Below are positions 7,601-14,754 of a stretch of DNA of 17,403 bases, in pieces. Location: assembly GCA_023252335.1 (NCBI GenBank), contig JAJPEA010000022.1, positions 1 to 17,403 of the forward strand. The letters are read 5' to 3'. Each line of letters begins with the position of its first letter. Positions within the stretch are counted from its first letter, which is position 1. The position numbers were made by a program, and so were the translations under genes. This DNA is from Nitrosotalea sp. GTDB lineage: Archaea; Thermoproteota; Nitrososphaeria; Nitrososphaerales; Nitrosopumilaceae. The notes under the pieces were generated by a model. The model did not search any database and had not been told where the DNA came from. It was given only the letters and a program-made list of their open reading frames with translations.

Positions 7601-7765
7601 TTACGAACGATGTTTTTTGATCTTTTGATTTTTGCCCAAGAGTGACATTAGAAATGTACTGTTATCAACTTCTGGGTCATCCTGCTTTGCTTTTTTGACT
7701 GCTTTAGCAAATTGTACGAATGCGTCTATCTTTACTGTGATTGTCTTGTATTCCTTTCTTGGCAT
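7601..7765 (-). CDS. 54-residue ribbon-helix-helix-like protein
   Basis: A small basic protein that opens MPRKEYKTITVKIDAF. The pattern is one beta strand (YKTITVKI), an amphipathic helix (about 15-28, Lys/Ala-rich), a turn with DDPEVDNS and a second short helix (TFLMSLLG), ending in a Lys-rich tail. This strand-helix-helix order fits the ribbon-helix-helix DNA-binding fold, so a small transcription regulator acting as a dimer is likely (inference). I recall similar short proteins in Thaumarchaeota but cannot name a member. A BoxA (TTTATCAA on the minus strand, 7787-7794) lies about 26 bases before the ATG, supporting expression. Its stop abuts the end of the hairpin island at 7600. Nothing else is seen in 7795-7977. 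Confidence 0.75.
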   Translation of the reverse strand: MPRKEYKTITVKIDAFVQFAKAVKKAKQDDPEVDNSTFLMSLLGKNQKIKKHRS

Positions 7766-7977
7766 ACTAAGACTAGTCCGGTACTATTGATAAACCATGC
7801 GTAGAATTTTTTCATAAAATTGTTTCAATACTGTCCAAAACATGAAAAAATAATTAAAGTATTGCCTTAAATAGAAACTAGGGAACTGTGTAATTTGTAC
7901 CGTATGTTGGTATGGCAAAAACAATCCCAATATTGATGGACTATTTGAATGATTTTCTCTTCATATGGTAGTAAAAC

Positions 7978-8003
7978 CCTGATGGTGTAGAAATGACATC
8001 AGG
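7978..8003 (-). terminator. terminator-like hairpin after the FN3 gene
   Basis: CCTGATG (7978-7984) and CATCAGG (7997-8003) form a perfect 7-bp stem with a 12-base loop. On the minus strand it lies 4 bases past the stop of the FN3 gene and is followed by GTTTTA, a short T tract. Confidence 0.5.
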
Positions 8004-8007
8004 CAGT

Positions 8008-10131
8008 CTAATATTTGATGATTTTTCTCGAAAATATGATTGCTGGAATAAATGCCATGATGAAAACAATTACCGCAACTGGAAATTCTGGTACTACTGT
8101 TGTTCCGTAAACTGATATGTGCGCAGTGTTTGCAGGAAATGAAATTACAAGTGTTCTGTATGATGGAGTCTTGGTTTCACTAAACTGGGAAATACTCTTG
8201 TCGTTTGTAACAATGTACGTGTCATCGGTACCATCTATTTTTTTTGCATCCATCATGTCTCTTGGAATCTGGATGGATAGTGTTCCAGGACTATCCGACT
8301 TTACATTGATGTTCAGGGAATACGTACCAGGGTTTACACTTATGCCCAGTATCTGACCTCCGATAATGTCGTAACTAACCATTGAGGTGGTATTGTAAAC
8401 CGGAATCATTCCTTGAGCGTGTAGCTGGGTGATTGGAGGGGATTGTACTGGCGGTTGGCTAGAACTTGGCTGGGTGGTCAACATGACTTGATCTGAAGGC
8501 TGACTAGTGCCTACACTACTTATTGATGATACCCTGTAATAGTAAGTTGTACCTGGTTGAAGTCCTGATTTGATAAATGATGTTTCAACACCTGTGTCTG
8601 AAGTGATGATGTACCATGAGCCAGTTGATCCTGTTTTTGATTCAATTTTGAATCCTGTAACTGGGAGTTTTCCATTGTTTGATGGTGATATCCATGATAT
8701 CTGCACTGTATTCTGAGATACTAGAGTTGCGTTTACACCTGTTGGTGGATCAGGCAATGCTTGATTTTGTGGTGCCGAGGTTTGTGGTGGTTGATTGGAT
8801 GAACCTGGCGATGATGATGTACTTGTTGGTGTGACAGAAACAAGTGGTGATGGATTGGTCTGAGATCCTCCTGACAATAATGCAGTTACAGCAAAAGTGT
8901 ATGTCTTACCTGTGGTAAGGTTTGGAATTGTATAGTTTGTAACACTGCTTGCAGTTTCATCTACTGGGATAAAATCGCCGTTTATCACTTGATCAATTTT
9001 GTATCCGCTGATAATCTGACCGTATGTCTGAGATGGTGCAATCCATGATATTCCTGCACTGGTTGGAGATAATGCAACAGCCATTGTAATTGTAGGGGTC
9101 TTTGTCTCTTGAGGTTGTACAGTGACTACGTTTGATGGATTCCCAGCACCAATGGAATTGATGGCAGTGACACGATATGAATAGCTAGTACCTGTAACAA
9201 GTCCGGTGTGAATATATCCCGTTTGTACGTTTCCAGTGTTTGCAACAAGTACTACATACTGGGTACTGTTTTCATATTCTATCTTGTATCCTATGATTGC
9301 AGACCCGCCATCAGATGATGGTGGATTCCATGACAGGCTTACACTTGTAGCAGAAGATGGGTTTGCACTAAGCGTAGGTGGACCAGGAACTGTAACCACC
9401 TGTGTAAGTGTGGTGGTTGCAGTATTTGATGAATTACTTGTACCAATGGAATTTATCGCAAAAACTCTGTAAGTGTATGTGTGACCTACTTGTAATCCAG
9501 TATGAGAATAGGCCGTAAATGAGCTACCTGAATTTGCTATTATGTTTGTGAAATTTCCAGAATCTATACTGTAATCAATCTTGTATCCTGATATGGCTGG
9601 ACCTCCATTAGATGGCGGTGATCCCCATGAGAGATTTATCTGAGTTGATGAGTATGCTGATGCAACAAGATTCTGTGGTGGATTTGGTACAATATTTTTT
9701 GGTGGTGCAGAGGTACTAGTTGGCGTGGCAAGAACTTCTGGGGATGGACTTCCAGTTCCGATTGCATTGATGGCAGAAATTCTGTAAATGTATGTCTTGC
9801 CTGTGACAAGACCTGTATGAGTGTACGTCGTCACATTGTTTAGTGTACCAAGGGTTGTGTATGACGTATTTGGAACGACCCTGTAATCAATTTTATATCC
9901 TGTGATTGGCGAGCCTCCGTTGTTCTGGGGTGGACTCCAGTTTAGGATGATGCTTGTGGGGGATATGGCACTTGCTGTAACCCCTGTGGGCTGGTCTGGT
10001 GTATTTGCAGTTTGAGCAAATGATTGTCCAAAAAGAAAAACAATGCCTGTTACAAGTATTATTGATATTGCTAATATGAATACAAAGTTACTTTTTTGAT
10101 AATTTTTAATGTCATTATCAAATCCTATCAA
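8008..10131 (-). CDS. secreted five-FN3-domain surface protein with PEF-type C-terminal anchor
   Basis: A 707-residue extracellular protein. Residues 16-40 form a signal peptide ending in FAQ. Five fibronectin type III domains follow at about 46-138, 149-243, 250-341, 346-436 and 460-554, each with the NL-x-W-x-PP and YK-I-(D/E)-Y core and a T-Y-x-Y-R-V-x-A-x-(N/S)-x-x-G strand; Pro/Ser/Thr-rich linkers separate them. A sixth, different beta domain (about 575-678) is of the kind found at the end of thaumarchaeal surface proteins. The C-terminus reads PEFP (681-684), one hydrophobic helix and a basic tail, a variant of the PEF/PEFG-CTERM archaeosortase signal. It likely sits on the cell surface and mediates adhesion or matrix contacts. 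The TTG start is the first that the frame allows after an upstream stop. Confidence 0.92.
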   Translation of the reverse strand: MIGFDNDIKNYQKSNFVFILAISIILVTGIVFLFGQSFAQTANTPDQPTGVTASAISPTSIILNWSPPQNNGGSPITGYKIDYRVVPNTSYTTLGTLNNVTTYTHTGLVTGKTYIYRISAINAIGTGSPSPEVLATPTSTSAPPKNIVPNPPQNLVASAYSSTQINLSWGSPPSNGGPAISGYKIDYSIDSGNFTNIIANSGSSFTAYSHTGLQVGHTYTYRVFAINSIGTSNSSNTATTTLTQVVTVPGPPTLSANPSSATSVSLSWNPPSSDGGSAIIGYKIEYENSTQYVVLVANTGNVQTGYIHTGLVTGTSYSYRVTAINSIGAGNPSNVVTVQPQETKTPTITMAVALSPTSAGISWIAPSQTYGQIISGYKIDQVINGDFIPVDETASSVTNYTIPNLTTGKTYTFAVTALLSGGSQTNPSPLVSVTPTSTSSSPGSSNQPPQTSAPQNQALPDPPTGVNATLVSQNTVQISWISPSNNGKLPVTGFKIESKTGSTGSWYIITSDTGVETSFIKSGLQPGTTYYYRVSSISSVGTSQPSDQVMLTTQPSSSQPPVQSPPITQLHAQGMIPVYNTTSMVSYDIIGGQILGISVNPGTYSLNINVKSDSPGTLSIQIPRDMMDAKKIDGTDDTYIVTNDKSISQFSETKTPSYRTLVISFPANTAHISVYGTTVVPEFPVAVIVFIMAFIPAIIFSRKIIKY

Positions 10132-10140
10132 TATTTGATA
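10126..10140. promoter_or_regulatory. dyad over the start of the FN3 gene
   Basis: TATCAA (10126-10131) and TTGATA (10135-10140) form a perfect 6-bp inverted repeat with a 3-base spacer, covering the TTG start codon at 10131. On the minus strand CTTATCAAT (around 10152-10160) may be the BoxA. The dyad could be an operator or chance in AT-rich DNA. Between here and 10343 I see no gene, only a small AACTC/GAGTT dyad at 10259-10270. Confidence 0.3.
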
Positions 10141-10343
10141 TTGTATTATATCATTGATAAGCTATATGGAGAAAGTTTTTTGGATCAATCAATGAAAAGA
10201 ATTTTGGCAAAAAATGTCGTATAGGTGTATGCCTGGTAAACCTGTACTGCAATAAATCAACTCACGAGTTTTATTATTATGGTTTGGACTTGTCCTAACA
10301 CTCAGATGTCATATACCCTTTAGTCAAATCTGTAAACAACCAT

Positions 10344-10352
10344 CTTTATTTT
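10344..10352 (+). promoter_or_regulatory. BoxA-like element before the AN1/protease-like gene
   Basis: CTTTATTTT is centred about 24-26 bases before the ATC/ACG codons at 10372-10377, where the AN1-finger frame would begin. No BoxA is present 27 bases before the first in-frame ATG at 10495. Transcription is therefore expected to start well upstream of that ATG. Confidence 0.4.
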
Positions 10353-10371
10353 TAATGGGTTTATTTCTAAA

Positions 10372-10494
10372 ATCACGGACAAATATTGTACATATGATGG
10401 TGGCAAAGTAGATGAAACTCTGAGTAGTCTATGTAAATTATGTGGATATGTCTATTGTAAAGATCATCTCTTACCACAGAGACATGGCTGTACA
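10372..10494 (+). other. in-frame AN1 zinc-finger extension without a standard start codon
   Basis: The reading frame of the next CDS is open back to a TAA at 10333-10335 and encodes an AN1-type finger: Cys at 10387, C-K-L-C at 10432-10443, then C-x2-H and x5-H-x-C ending at 10491. From the third ligand on it fits the AN1 consensus exactly. The second Cys of the first pair is Asp. No ATG, GTG or TTG lies in frame between the stop and 10495. The codon at 10372 is ATC, at the place where a leaderless start is expected. Either a rare start codon (ATC or ATT) is used, the start was lost by mutation or an indel, or the base call is wrong. Confidence 0.6.
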
Positions 10495-11097
10495 ATGCTA
10501 CAAAATGTAGAATATGTTAAAGATGACTCGTTTTCAAATCTAGAAGAACAAGTTTCATATGGCAAGTTGGAAAAAACTCTAGACAAACCCGTTATGCAGA
10601 TAACCTCTAATGTGGAAAAAGTGCCGATACCTGTGACTCGTACTGCAGAAGATGTTCCTTACTGGTTATCTGATTGTCTCCACGATGCACAAAATATGAT
10701 AATAGAATATCACCAAGAAAAGCCTGATGACAAGAGTTTCATCGACTGTGTAAAATTCTTTGCCAATAAAACTTTCAGTGTAAAAATACAAAACAATGGA
10801 AATGCATCGGGGGATATCAATCTGATTGGAGATCTACCAAGTCAACCATCATACAAAATATACATTCATGATGTGCTGGGTCGTGATACTAGAGATAATC
10901 GAAGAATGGTAACAATTGTTCTTGTCCATCAACTGTTGCATGCTATTCATCCTTCTCGGATGCATGATTCTGTAAATGAGCATAATGGAATCAATAGGAT
11001 GGAACATGAAATTGCAAATAGGGCAAGCTATCATGATGCATTGCTAAATCTAGAAAGTCTGCATCAAAGTGGTCAGGTTAATCGTTGTCAAGTCTAG
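10495..11097 (+). CDS. AN1-finger/HxxxH metalloprotease-like protein, probably degenerate
   Basis: A 200-residue protein counted from the first canonical ATG; the frame continues upstream into an AN1 finger (10372-10494), so the true protein may have about 240 residues. The C-terminal half looks like a small zinc-metallopeptidase-like domain: a hydrophobic strand, then IVLVHQLLHAIHP (His145, His149), HDSVNEHNG and a following helix RMEHEIANRASYHDAL with Glu170 or Glu172 as a possible third ligand. The usual HExxH catalytic Glu is Gln146, so proteolysis is unlikely. Together with the missing finger Cys and missing start codon this suggests a decaying or repurposed family member. It converges with the gene ending at 11105, 7 bases away. 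A non-catalytic zinc protein is the main alternative. Confidence 0.75.
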   Translation: MLQNVEYVKDDSFSNLEEQVSYGKLEKTLDKPVMQITSNVEKVPIPVTRTAEDVPYWLSDCLHDAQNMIIEYHQEKPDDKSFIDCVKFFANKTFSVKIQNNGNASGDINLIGDLPSQPSYKIYIHDVLGRDTRDNRRMVTIVLVHQLLHAIHPSRMHDSVNEHNGINRMEHEIANRASYHDALLNLESLHQSGQVNRCQV

Positions 11098-11104
11098 ATG
11101 ATTT

Positions 11105-11407
11105 TTAATATTTTTTTCTAAGTTCTTTTAACTGATCATATTCTTCTTGTGCAGTCTTGTTGGGTTTAGTTCCAGGTTTGTTTCTTGGCCTTGATCGAAC
11201 CATGCAATTACAGCAACTACAATACAAGTCAACAGTATCTTCTGTTACTGGTCTATCTTCTCTATCATGACATGTCTCTCTTGACATGAAAACTCCACAG
11301 ATCTGACACCTGACCTGGCCTGACAAATACCTACTAGAACCATCCCTTGGTTTTCTAATCTTGTGTTCTTTACACAGTCCCTTGCAGATGCCTTTGTCTC
11401 TATTCAT
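11105..11407 (-). CDS. Cys-rich zinc-ribbon-like protein
   Basis: A 100-residue basic protein with nine Cys: C-x3-C near the N-terminus (8, 12), CQIC (34-37), Cys46, and a YCSCCNCMVRSRPRNK segment (Cys63, 65, 66 and 68). The middle reads KPRDGSSRYLSGQVRC. This pattern matches a family of small thaumarchaeal proteins that I recognise by eye (CKEHK...RYLSGQVRCQIC...CCNxxxRxRPR) but cannot name; zinc binding and a nucleic-acid-related or regulatory role are inferred. The C-terminus is Lys/Arg/Glu-rich and probably helical. ATG is the start; a BoxA-like GGATTTATCC (minus strand, about 11427-11436) lies about 25 bases upstream. Confidence 0.8.
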   Translation of the reverse strand: MNRDKGICKGLCKEHKIRKPRDGSSRYLSGQVRCQICGVFMSRETCHDREDRPVTEDTVDLYCSCCNCMVRSRPRNKPGTKPNKTAQEEYDQLKELRKKY

Positions 11408-11512
11408 GATTGATTCCTGATATGGAAGGATAAATCCCTGCTTTAATTTGATTCTCTTTATTCTACCGTTTTCTTGATTTGGTATTTTTGATGTATAGTT
11501 CTAATGTGCCTA

Positions 11513-11573
11513 TGAGAGCCATGTCTTATACTAGGATATTTAATGAATAAATGTAGTATAATTGCTCTCAACA
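11513..11573 (+). ncRNA. candidate small structured RNA (three-part hairpin)
   Basis: Three nested perfect stems make one long hairpin: TGAGAGC (11513-11519) with GCTCTCA (11564-11570), TTATACTA (11526-11533) with TAGTATAA (11554-11561), and ATTTA (11538-11542) with TAAAT (11548-11552) around a 5-base loop. The internal loops are 6 bases against 2 and 4 bases against 1. ACA follows the lower stem at once (11571-11573), reminiscent of H/ACA guide RNAs, although the 9 bases from upper stem to ACA are fewer than the usual 14-16. A BoxA-like GTATTTTTG at 11482-11490 lies about 27 bases before the stem. Strand and function are inferred; it could also be a DNA dyad upstream of the NADH dehydrogenase gene. 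Confidence 0.35.
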
Positions 11574-11652
11574 TGATTACACAAATATTTTCTACAGGTT
11601 TGTTCATCTCAAAGAAGCTACTGGTTTATTGGTGCATTAACAATAAATTTTG

Positions 11653-11668
11653 TATGCATAATGCGCAT
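11653..11668. promoter_or_regulatory. twin palindromes upstream of the NADH dehydrogenase promoter
   Basis: Two perfect 8-bp palindromes abut: TATGCATA (11653-11660) and ATGCGCAT (11661-11668). They end 9 bases before the BoxA-like CTTTTTATT at 11678-11686, which is centred 26 bases before the ATG at 11708. The position suits an operator or activator site. Confidence 0.4.
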
Positions 11669-11707
11669 TCTTTTTATCTTTTTATTGAATATATAGAGTA
11701 GTCTTGT

Positions 11708-13090
11708 ATGATACGAAAATTTAACACAAACAAACCTGCAAAAACTAGGATATTGATACTAGGTGGAGGATTTGCCGGAAGTAATGTGTTACGCGAAATA
11801 CAAAAACAATCAAAAAGAAATGATGTCGAAGTTACTCTGGTAAGTCAAGACAACTTTTTCCTTTTTACACCTATGTTACCCGAAGTTTCATCTGGCATGC
11901 TTCACGCAAGCGATATCACTACACCAATTCGTTCGTTTTGCAAGACTGCAAACTTTTGTCATGCAAAGATTCTTTCAATAGATATAGAAAACAAACATGT
12001 TTCCATAATTAGAATATTTGATCAAAAAGAAACTGTATTGGAATATGATTATCTTGTTCTTGCTCTTGGTAGTAAAGATAATTTCTTTGGAAATATTAAC
12101 ATTGAAGAATTTGCATTTACAATAAAAACACTAGAAGACGCAATAGCAATTAGGAATCATATCATTAGTGTACTAGAATGTGCTGATCAGGAAAAAGATC
12201 AAATTCTTCAAGAACAGCTTTTACGATTTGTAATAGTTGGTGGAGGATTTGCTGGAGTTGAAATTGCAACAGAAATACACCACTTTTTGCAAGATGCAAC
12301 AAAAAATTATTATAAAAATATCGACTCGACCAAAATACGTACTATTATTGTGTCTGCAAGAGAAGGAATTCTGCCTGAGGTTGGCGAGGAACTTGGCAAG
12401 TTTGCGCTTGATTATGTTCGAAAATCAGGCATTGAGGTAATCACAAATACAAAAGCAGTTGATGCTGGCGAAGATCATGTGCTTTTGAGTGATAATACGA
12501 TAATTCCATGTGCTACTTTGATTTGGGCAGGCGGAGTTACAGTAGATCCGTTAATAGCAACATTAAAGTGCGAACACGGCCAATCGGGCCGTTTGGTAGT
12601 CGACCAATACTTGAGGCTAAAAGAACATCCTAGTGTTTTTGCACTAGGGGATTGTGCTAATCTAGTTGATAACAAAACTAATACCGTGTATCCGACCACT
12701 GCACAAATTGCAATACGACAAGCAAAACTAGTATCAGAAAATTTGATTGCAGAGATTTCAGGTGCAGTATCTTCGATGAAGCCATTTCTATATCATAACA
12801 GAGGGGTGATGGCTACAATAGGAAAAAGAACTGGAGTTGCACTTCTCAACGGTAAAAAAGTACACGGATTCATTGCATGGCTCTTGTGGAGATCATTTTA
12901 TTGGATGCACTTGCCAACACGTGAAAAGAAGATCAAAGTTGGATTTGACTGGTTTCTTAGCTTGATCTTCCGGGCTGATATAATGACAGTGGGATTTATC
13001 AAGAAAAAAACTTTGAGTAGACTGGAGACTCCTATCTATTCTGCAATAGAACGCAGCATTGATCAATCTCAAAATACGTCATACCTGTAA
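11708..13090 (+). CDS. type II NADH dehydrogenase (NDH-2 family)
   Basis: A 460-residue FAD-dependent pyridine nucleotide-disulfide oxidoreductase that passes electrons from NAD(P)H to quinone at the inner membrane face without pumping ions. The N-terminal FAD-binding motif ILGGGFAG is at 17-24, the NAD(P)H-binding motif IVGGGFAGVE at 176-185, and the second FAD motif FALGDCA at 311-317. TTAQIAIRQAKLVSENL (330-346) is the AQxAxxQ quinone-site helix of NDH-2. After about residue 385 the Trp/Phe-rich GFIAWLLWRSFYWMHLP and the basic amphipathic C-terminus fit monotopic membrane attachment. Sulfide:quinone reductase was considered, but its redox Cys pattern is not evident. BoxA at 11678-11686 supports the ATG. 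Confidence 0.92.
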   Translation: MIRKFNTNKPAKTRILILGGGFAGSNVLREIQKQSKRNDVEVTLVSQDNFFLFTPMLPEVSSGMLHASDITTPIRSFCKTANFCHAKILSIDIENKHVSIIRIFDQKETVLEYDYLVLALGSKDNFFGNINIEEFAFTIKTLEDAIAIRNHIISVLECADQEKDQILQEQLLRFVIVGGGFAGVEIATEIHHFLQDATKNYYKNIDSTKIRTIIVSAREGILPEVGEELGKFALDYVRKSGIEVITNTKAVDAGEDHVLLSDNTIIPCATLIWAGGVTVDPLIATLKCEHGQSGRLVVDQYLRLKEHPSVFALGDCANLVDNKTNTVYPTTAQIAIRQAKLVSENLIAEISGAVSSMKPFLYHNRGVMATIGKRTGVALLNGKKVHGFIAWLLWRSFYWMHLPTREKKIKVGFDWFLSLIFRADIMTVGFIKKKTLSRLETPIYSAIERSIDQSQNTSYL

Positions 13091-13093
13091 GTG

Positions 13094-13102
13094 TTATATA
13101 TT
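13094..13102 (+). promoter_or_regulatory. BoxA for the AzoR-like gene
   Basis: TTATATATT is centred about 29 bases before the ATG at 13127, overlapping the end of the NADH dehydrogenase gene. It argues for the start at 13127 over an in-frame alternative at 13091. Confidence 0.6.
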
Positions 13103-13126
13103 GTAGATATTCTATTTTGTAATCGT

Positions 13127-13750
13127 ATGAAGACACTCCTTGTAAAATACACGCCACGAGAAGAAAGATCAAACAGCAAAAAATTATTGGATGCTTTTAA
13201 GAATGAAATAAAAAATTCTGCAATTGATGTTATTGATCTTTGCATTGACGTTCCTGATTTGTTCAATGTTCAAAACATGAACGCGTATATTCACAGAGAT
13301 TATCTAAAAGAAGAGATTTCTCATGAACAAAAGAAATCCATGGAAAAAATGGATCGCATGACTAGTCAAATAAAATCTGCAGATATTGTTGTAGTGGCTT
13401 TTCCAATGCATAATTTTTCAATGCCTGCTCCTGTAAAGGCATGGTTTGATTCTGTAATGCTAAAGGGTCAGACGTGGGATGCTGCAGATGGGAAATATCT
13501 TGGTCTAATGGGTGGTAAAAAAGCGCTGATAATTATCTCATCTGGAGGCTTTTACACTAATGGACCTATGATGAACTGGGAACATGCACTATCTCTTACC
13601 ACGGCAGAGTTTCAATTCATGGGGTTCTCAGATATACGTGGGATATTAAATGAAGGAATGAATGCAGGAGATGAGCGCGTCCAGTCTACAAATATTCAAA
13701 AATCACTTGACGAAGTCAAAAAAATTGCAACAGAATGGTATGGAAAATAA
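13127..13750 (+). CDS. FMN-dependent NAD(P)H oxidoreductase, AzoR/quinone reductase-like
   Basis: A 207-residue flavodoxin-fold enzyme. After strand 1 (MKTLLVKYTP) comes R-x-x-RSNSKKLLDAF, the FMN phosphate-binding segment; SADIVVVAFPMHNFSMPAPVKAWFD (about 84-108) is the hallmark FMN and dimer-interface loop of the AzoR family, and IISSGGFYTNGPMMNWE (136-152) its second flavin loop. Such enzymes reduce quinones or azo compounds by two electrons with NAD(P)H, usually as a soluble dimer, and protect against quinone stress. Starting at 13127 gives the family N-terminus; starting at 13091 would add 12 poorly matching residues. It follows the NADH dehydrogenase gene by 36 bases and has its own BoxA. 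Confidence 0.9.
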   Translation: MKTLLVKYTPREERSNSKKLLDAFKNEIKNSAIDVIDLCIDVPDLFNVQNMNAYIHRDYLKEEISHEQKKSMEKMDRMTSQIKSADIVVVAFPMHNFSMPAPVKAWFDSVMLKGQTWDAADGKYLGLMGGKKALIIISSGGFYTNGPMMNWEHALSLTTAEFQFMGFSDIRGILNEGMNAGDERVQSTNIQKSLDEVKKIATEWYGK

Positions 13751-13815
13751 TCTCTATCCTGCTGTGTTGCTAATGTAAACAACGTTTTTTGTATTATTCC
13801 ACGCTTAGGGGTGTT

Positions 13816-14013
13816 TTAACCAAACCAAGGAAAGTTTTCCTTGTCTGCTTTTTTTGGAAGTTCTTCAATTATTGCTTGTGCTACTTCGGTGTGATTGTAT
13901 GTTATGTGTCGTAAAAGTTTCCTTGAATTGTCATCTGAAGGCATACTTTCATTTATTTCTCTGATGATATCCTTGCATTCTCTACATGGATTAAATTCGA
14001 TGTAAAATTTCAA
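13816..14013 (-). CDS. hypothetical 65-residue CxxC protein
   Basis: A short protein opening MKFYIEFNPCRECKDII, with Cys10 and Cys13 in a CxxC pair followed by two likely helices (about 14-22 and 42-53, RHITYNHTEVAQAIIEEL) and a Lys/Pro/Trp tail. I do not recognise the family. A single CxxC after a beta strand at the start of a helix resembles a thioredoxin-like or metal-binding turn, but the protein is too short for a thioredoxin fold. The TTG start is forced by TAA directly upstream. A weak BoxA-like AAATACAT (minus strand, around 14036-14043) lies about 27 bases before it. It converges with the AzoR-like gene. Confidence 0.65.
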   Translation of the reverse strand: MKFYIEFNPCRECKDIIREINESMPSDDNSRKLLRHITYNHTEVAQAIIEELPKKADKENFPWFG

Positions 14014-14112
14014 TTATATTTATTCTCCATGTGATGTATTTGTAGATACCTATTATTATTTGACTTGGGATTCCAAAACTTGGTCACACCTTATGATGTT
14101 ATCTAAAACGAG

Positions 14113-14121
14113 ATTATTTAT
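14113..14121 (+). promoter_or_regulatory. BoxA for the FMN reductase
   Basis: ATTATTTAT is centred 28 bases before the GTG start at 14145. The ATG at 14141 lies in another frame and reaches a stop after four codons. Confidence 0.55.
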
Positions 14122-14144
14122 CCCCGAAAAGTAGAGGGATATGT

Positions 14145-14726
14145 GTGCAATTTAGAGTACTAGGTGTTGGATCCAGTCTACGTGAGAATGCATCTAGTAC
14201 CACTGGATTATCTGTTGCACTAGATCTTGCAAGAAAATATGGTGCCGAAACACGATTGCTAGACCTCAAACAAAATAAATTGCCATTGTATGATCCAAGT
14301 GAAAATCAATCAAACCCTGAAATAAAAAAAACAAAAGATGATGTTGTGTGGGCAGATGCATTGATTCTTTCTACTCCTGATTATCATGGTTGCATGTCTG
14401 GCGCAATGAAAAATTTCCTTGATTACTTTTGGACAGAGTTTGCAGGAAAAACATTTGGATATGTTTGTGCATCACATGAAAAGGGTTTGACTGCAATGGA
14501 TCAAATGCGAACTGCAGTAAGACAATGCTATGGCTGGAGCATGCCATATGGAGTGTCTATAAATGACAGTGAAGACTTTACAGAGGGAAAAATAAGCCCC
14601 AAGCTAGAATCTCGATTAGATATGCTGGCACGAGATCTAGTTGTATATGGTAGTATCTTACGCCAGCAATTTGTACGAGACTTGGATGATTCTGCTAATA
14701 CTTTTGTGTCTAGATTTAGAAAGTAA
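14145..14726 (+). CDS. NADPH-dependent FMN reductase family protein
   Basis: A 193-residue flavodoxin-fold flavoprotein starting at GTG. GVGSSLRENASSTT (about 7-20) is the FMN phosphate-binding loop, and LSTPDYHGCMSGAMKNFLDYF (75-95) the second flavin loop with the P-x-Y-x-G core of the FMN_red family (SsuE, ArsH and chromate-reductase relatives). KTFGYVCASHEKG starts the third loop. It reduces flavins, quinones or metals with NAD(P)H; the substrate is not readable. It is distinct in sequence from the AzoR-like product of 13127-13750, so the region carries two different flavodoxin-fold reductases near a type II NADH dehydrogenase. It converges with the universal stress protein gene across a 28-base AT-rich gap. 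Confidence 0.9.
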   Translation: MQFRVLGVGSSLRENASSTTGLSVALDLARKYGAETRLLDLKQNKLPLYDPSENQSNPEIKKTKDDVVWADALILSTPDYHGCMSGAMKNFLDYFWTEFAGKTFGYVCASHEKGLTAMDQMRTAVRQCYGWSMPYGVSINDSEDFTEGKISPKLESRLDMLARDLVVYGSILRQQFVRDLDDSANTFVSRFRK

Positions 14727-14754
14727 TTTTAAATAATTTTTTGTTTCATGTTTG

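Noticed and set aside
7912..7971. 19-codon plus-strand frame after a CTTAAATA element
   Set aside because: The BoxA is about 42 bases away rather than 24-30, and the sequence has no notable composition.
8560..10000. Repeated DNA pattern across the FN3 gene as tandem DNA repeats
   Set aside because: Similarity is at protein level between divergent FN3 domains; no near-identical DNA units are visible.
11513..11573. Firm assignment of the hairpin as an H/ACA guide RNA
   Set aside because: The upper stem to ACA distance is 9 rather than 14-16 bases and no K-turn was identified, so it is reported only as a candidate structured RNA.
11573..11701. 42-codon plus-strand frame ending just before the NADH dehydrogenase gene
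   Set aside because: It overlaps the hairpin's ACA, the twin palindromes and the BoxA of the next gene; aromatic-rich translation of AT-rich DNA with no promoter at the right distance.
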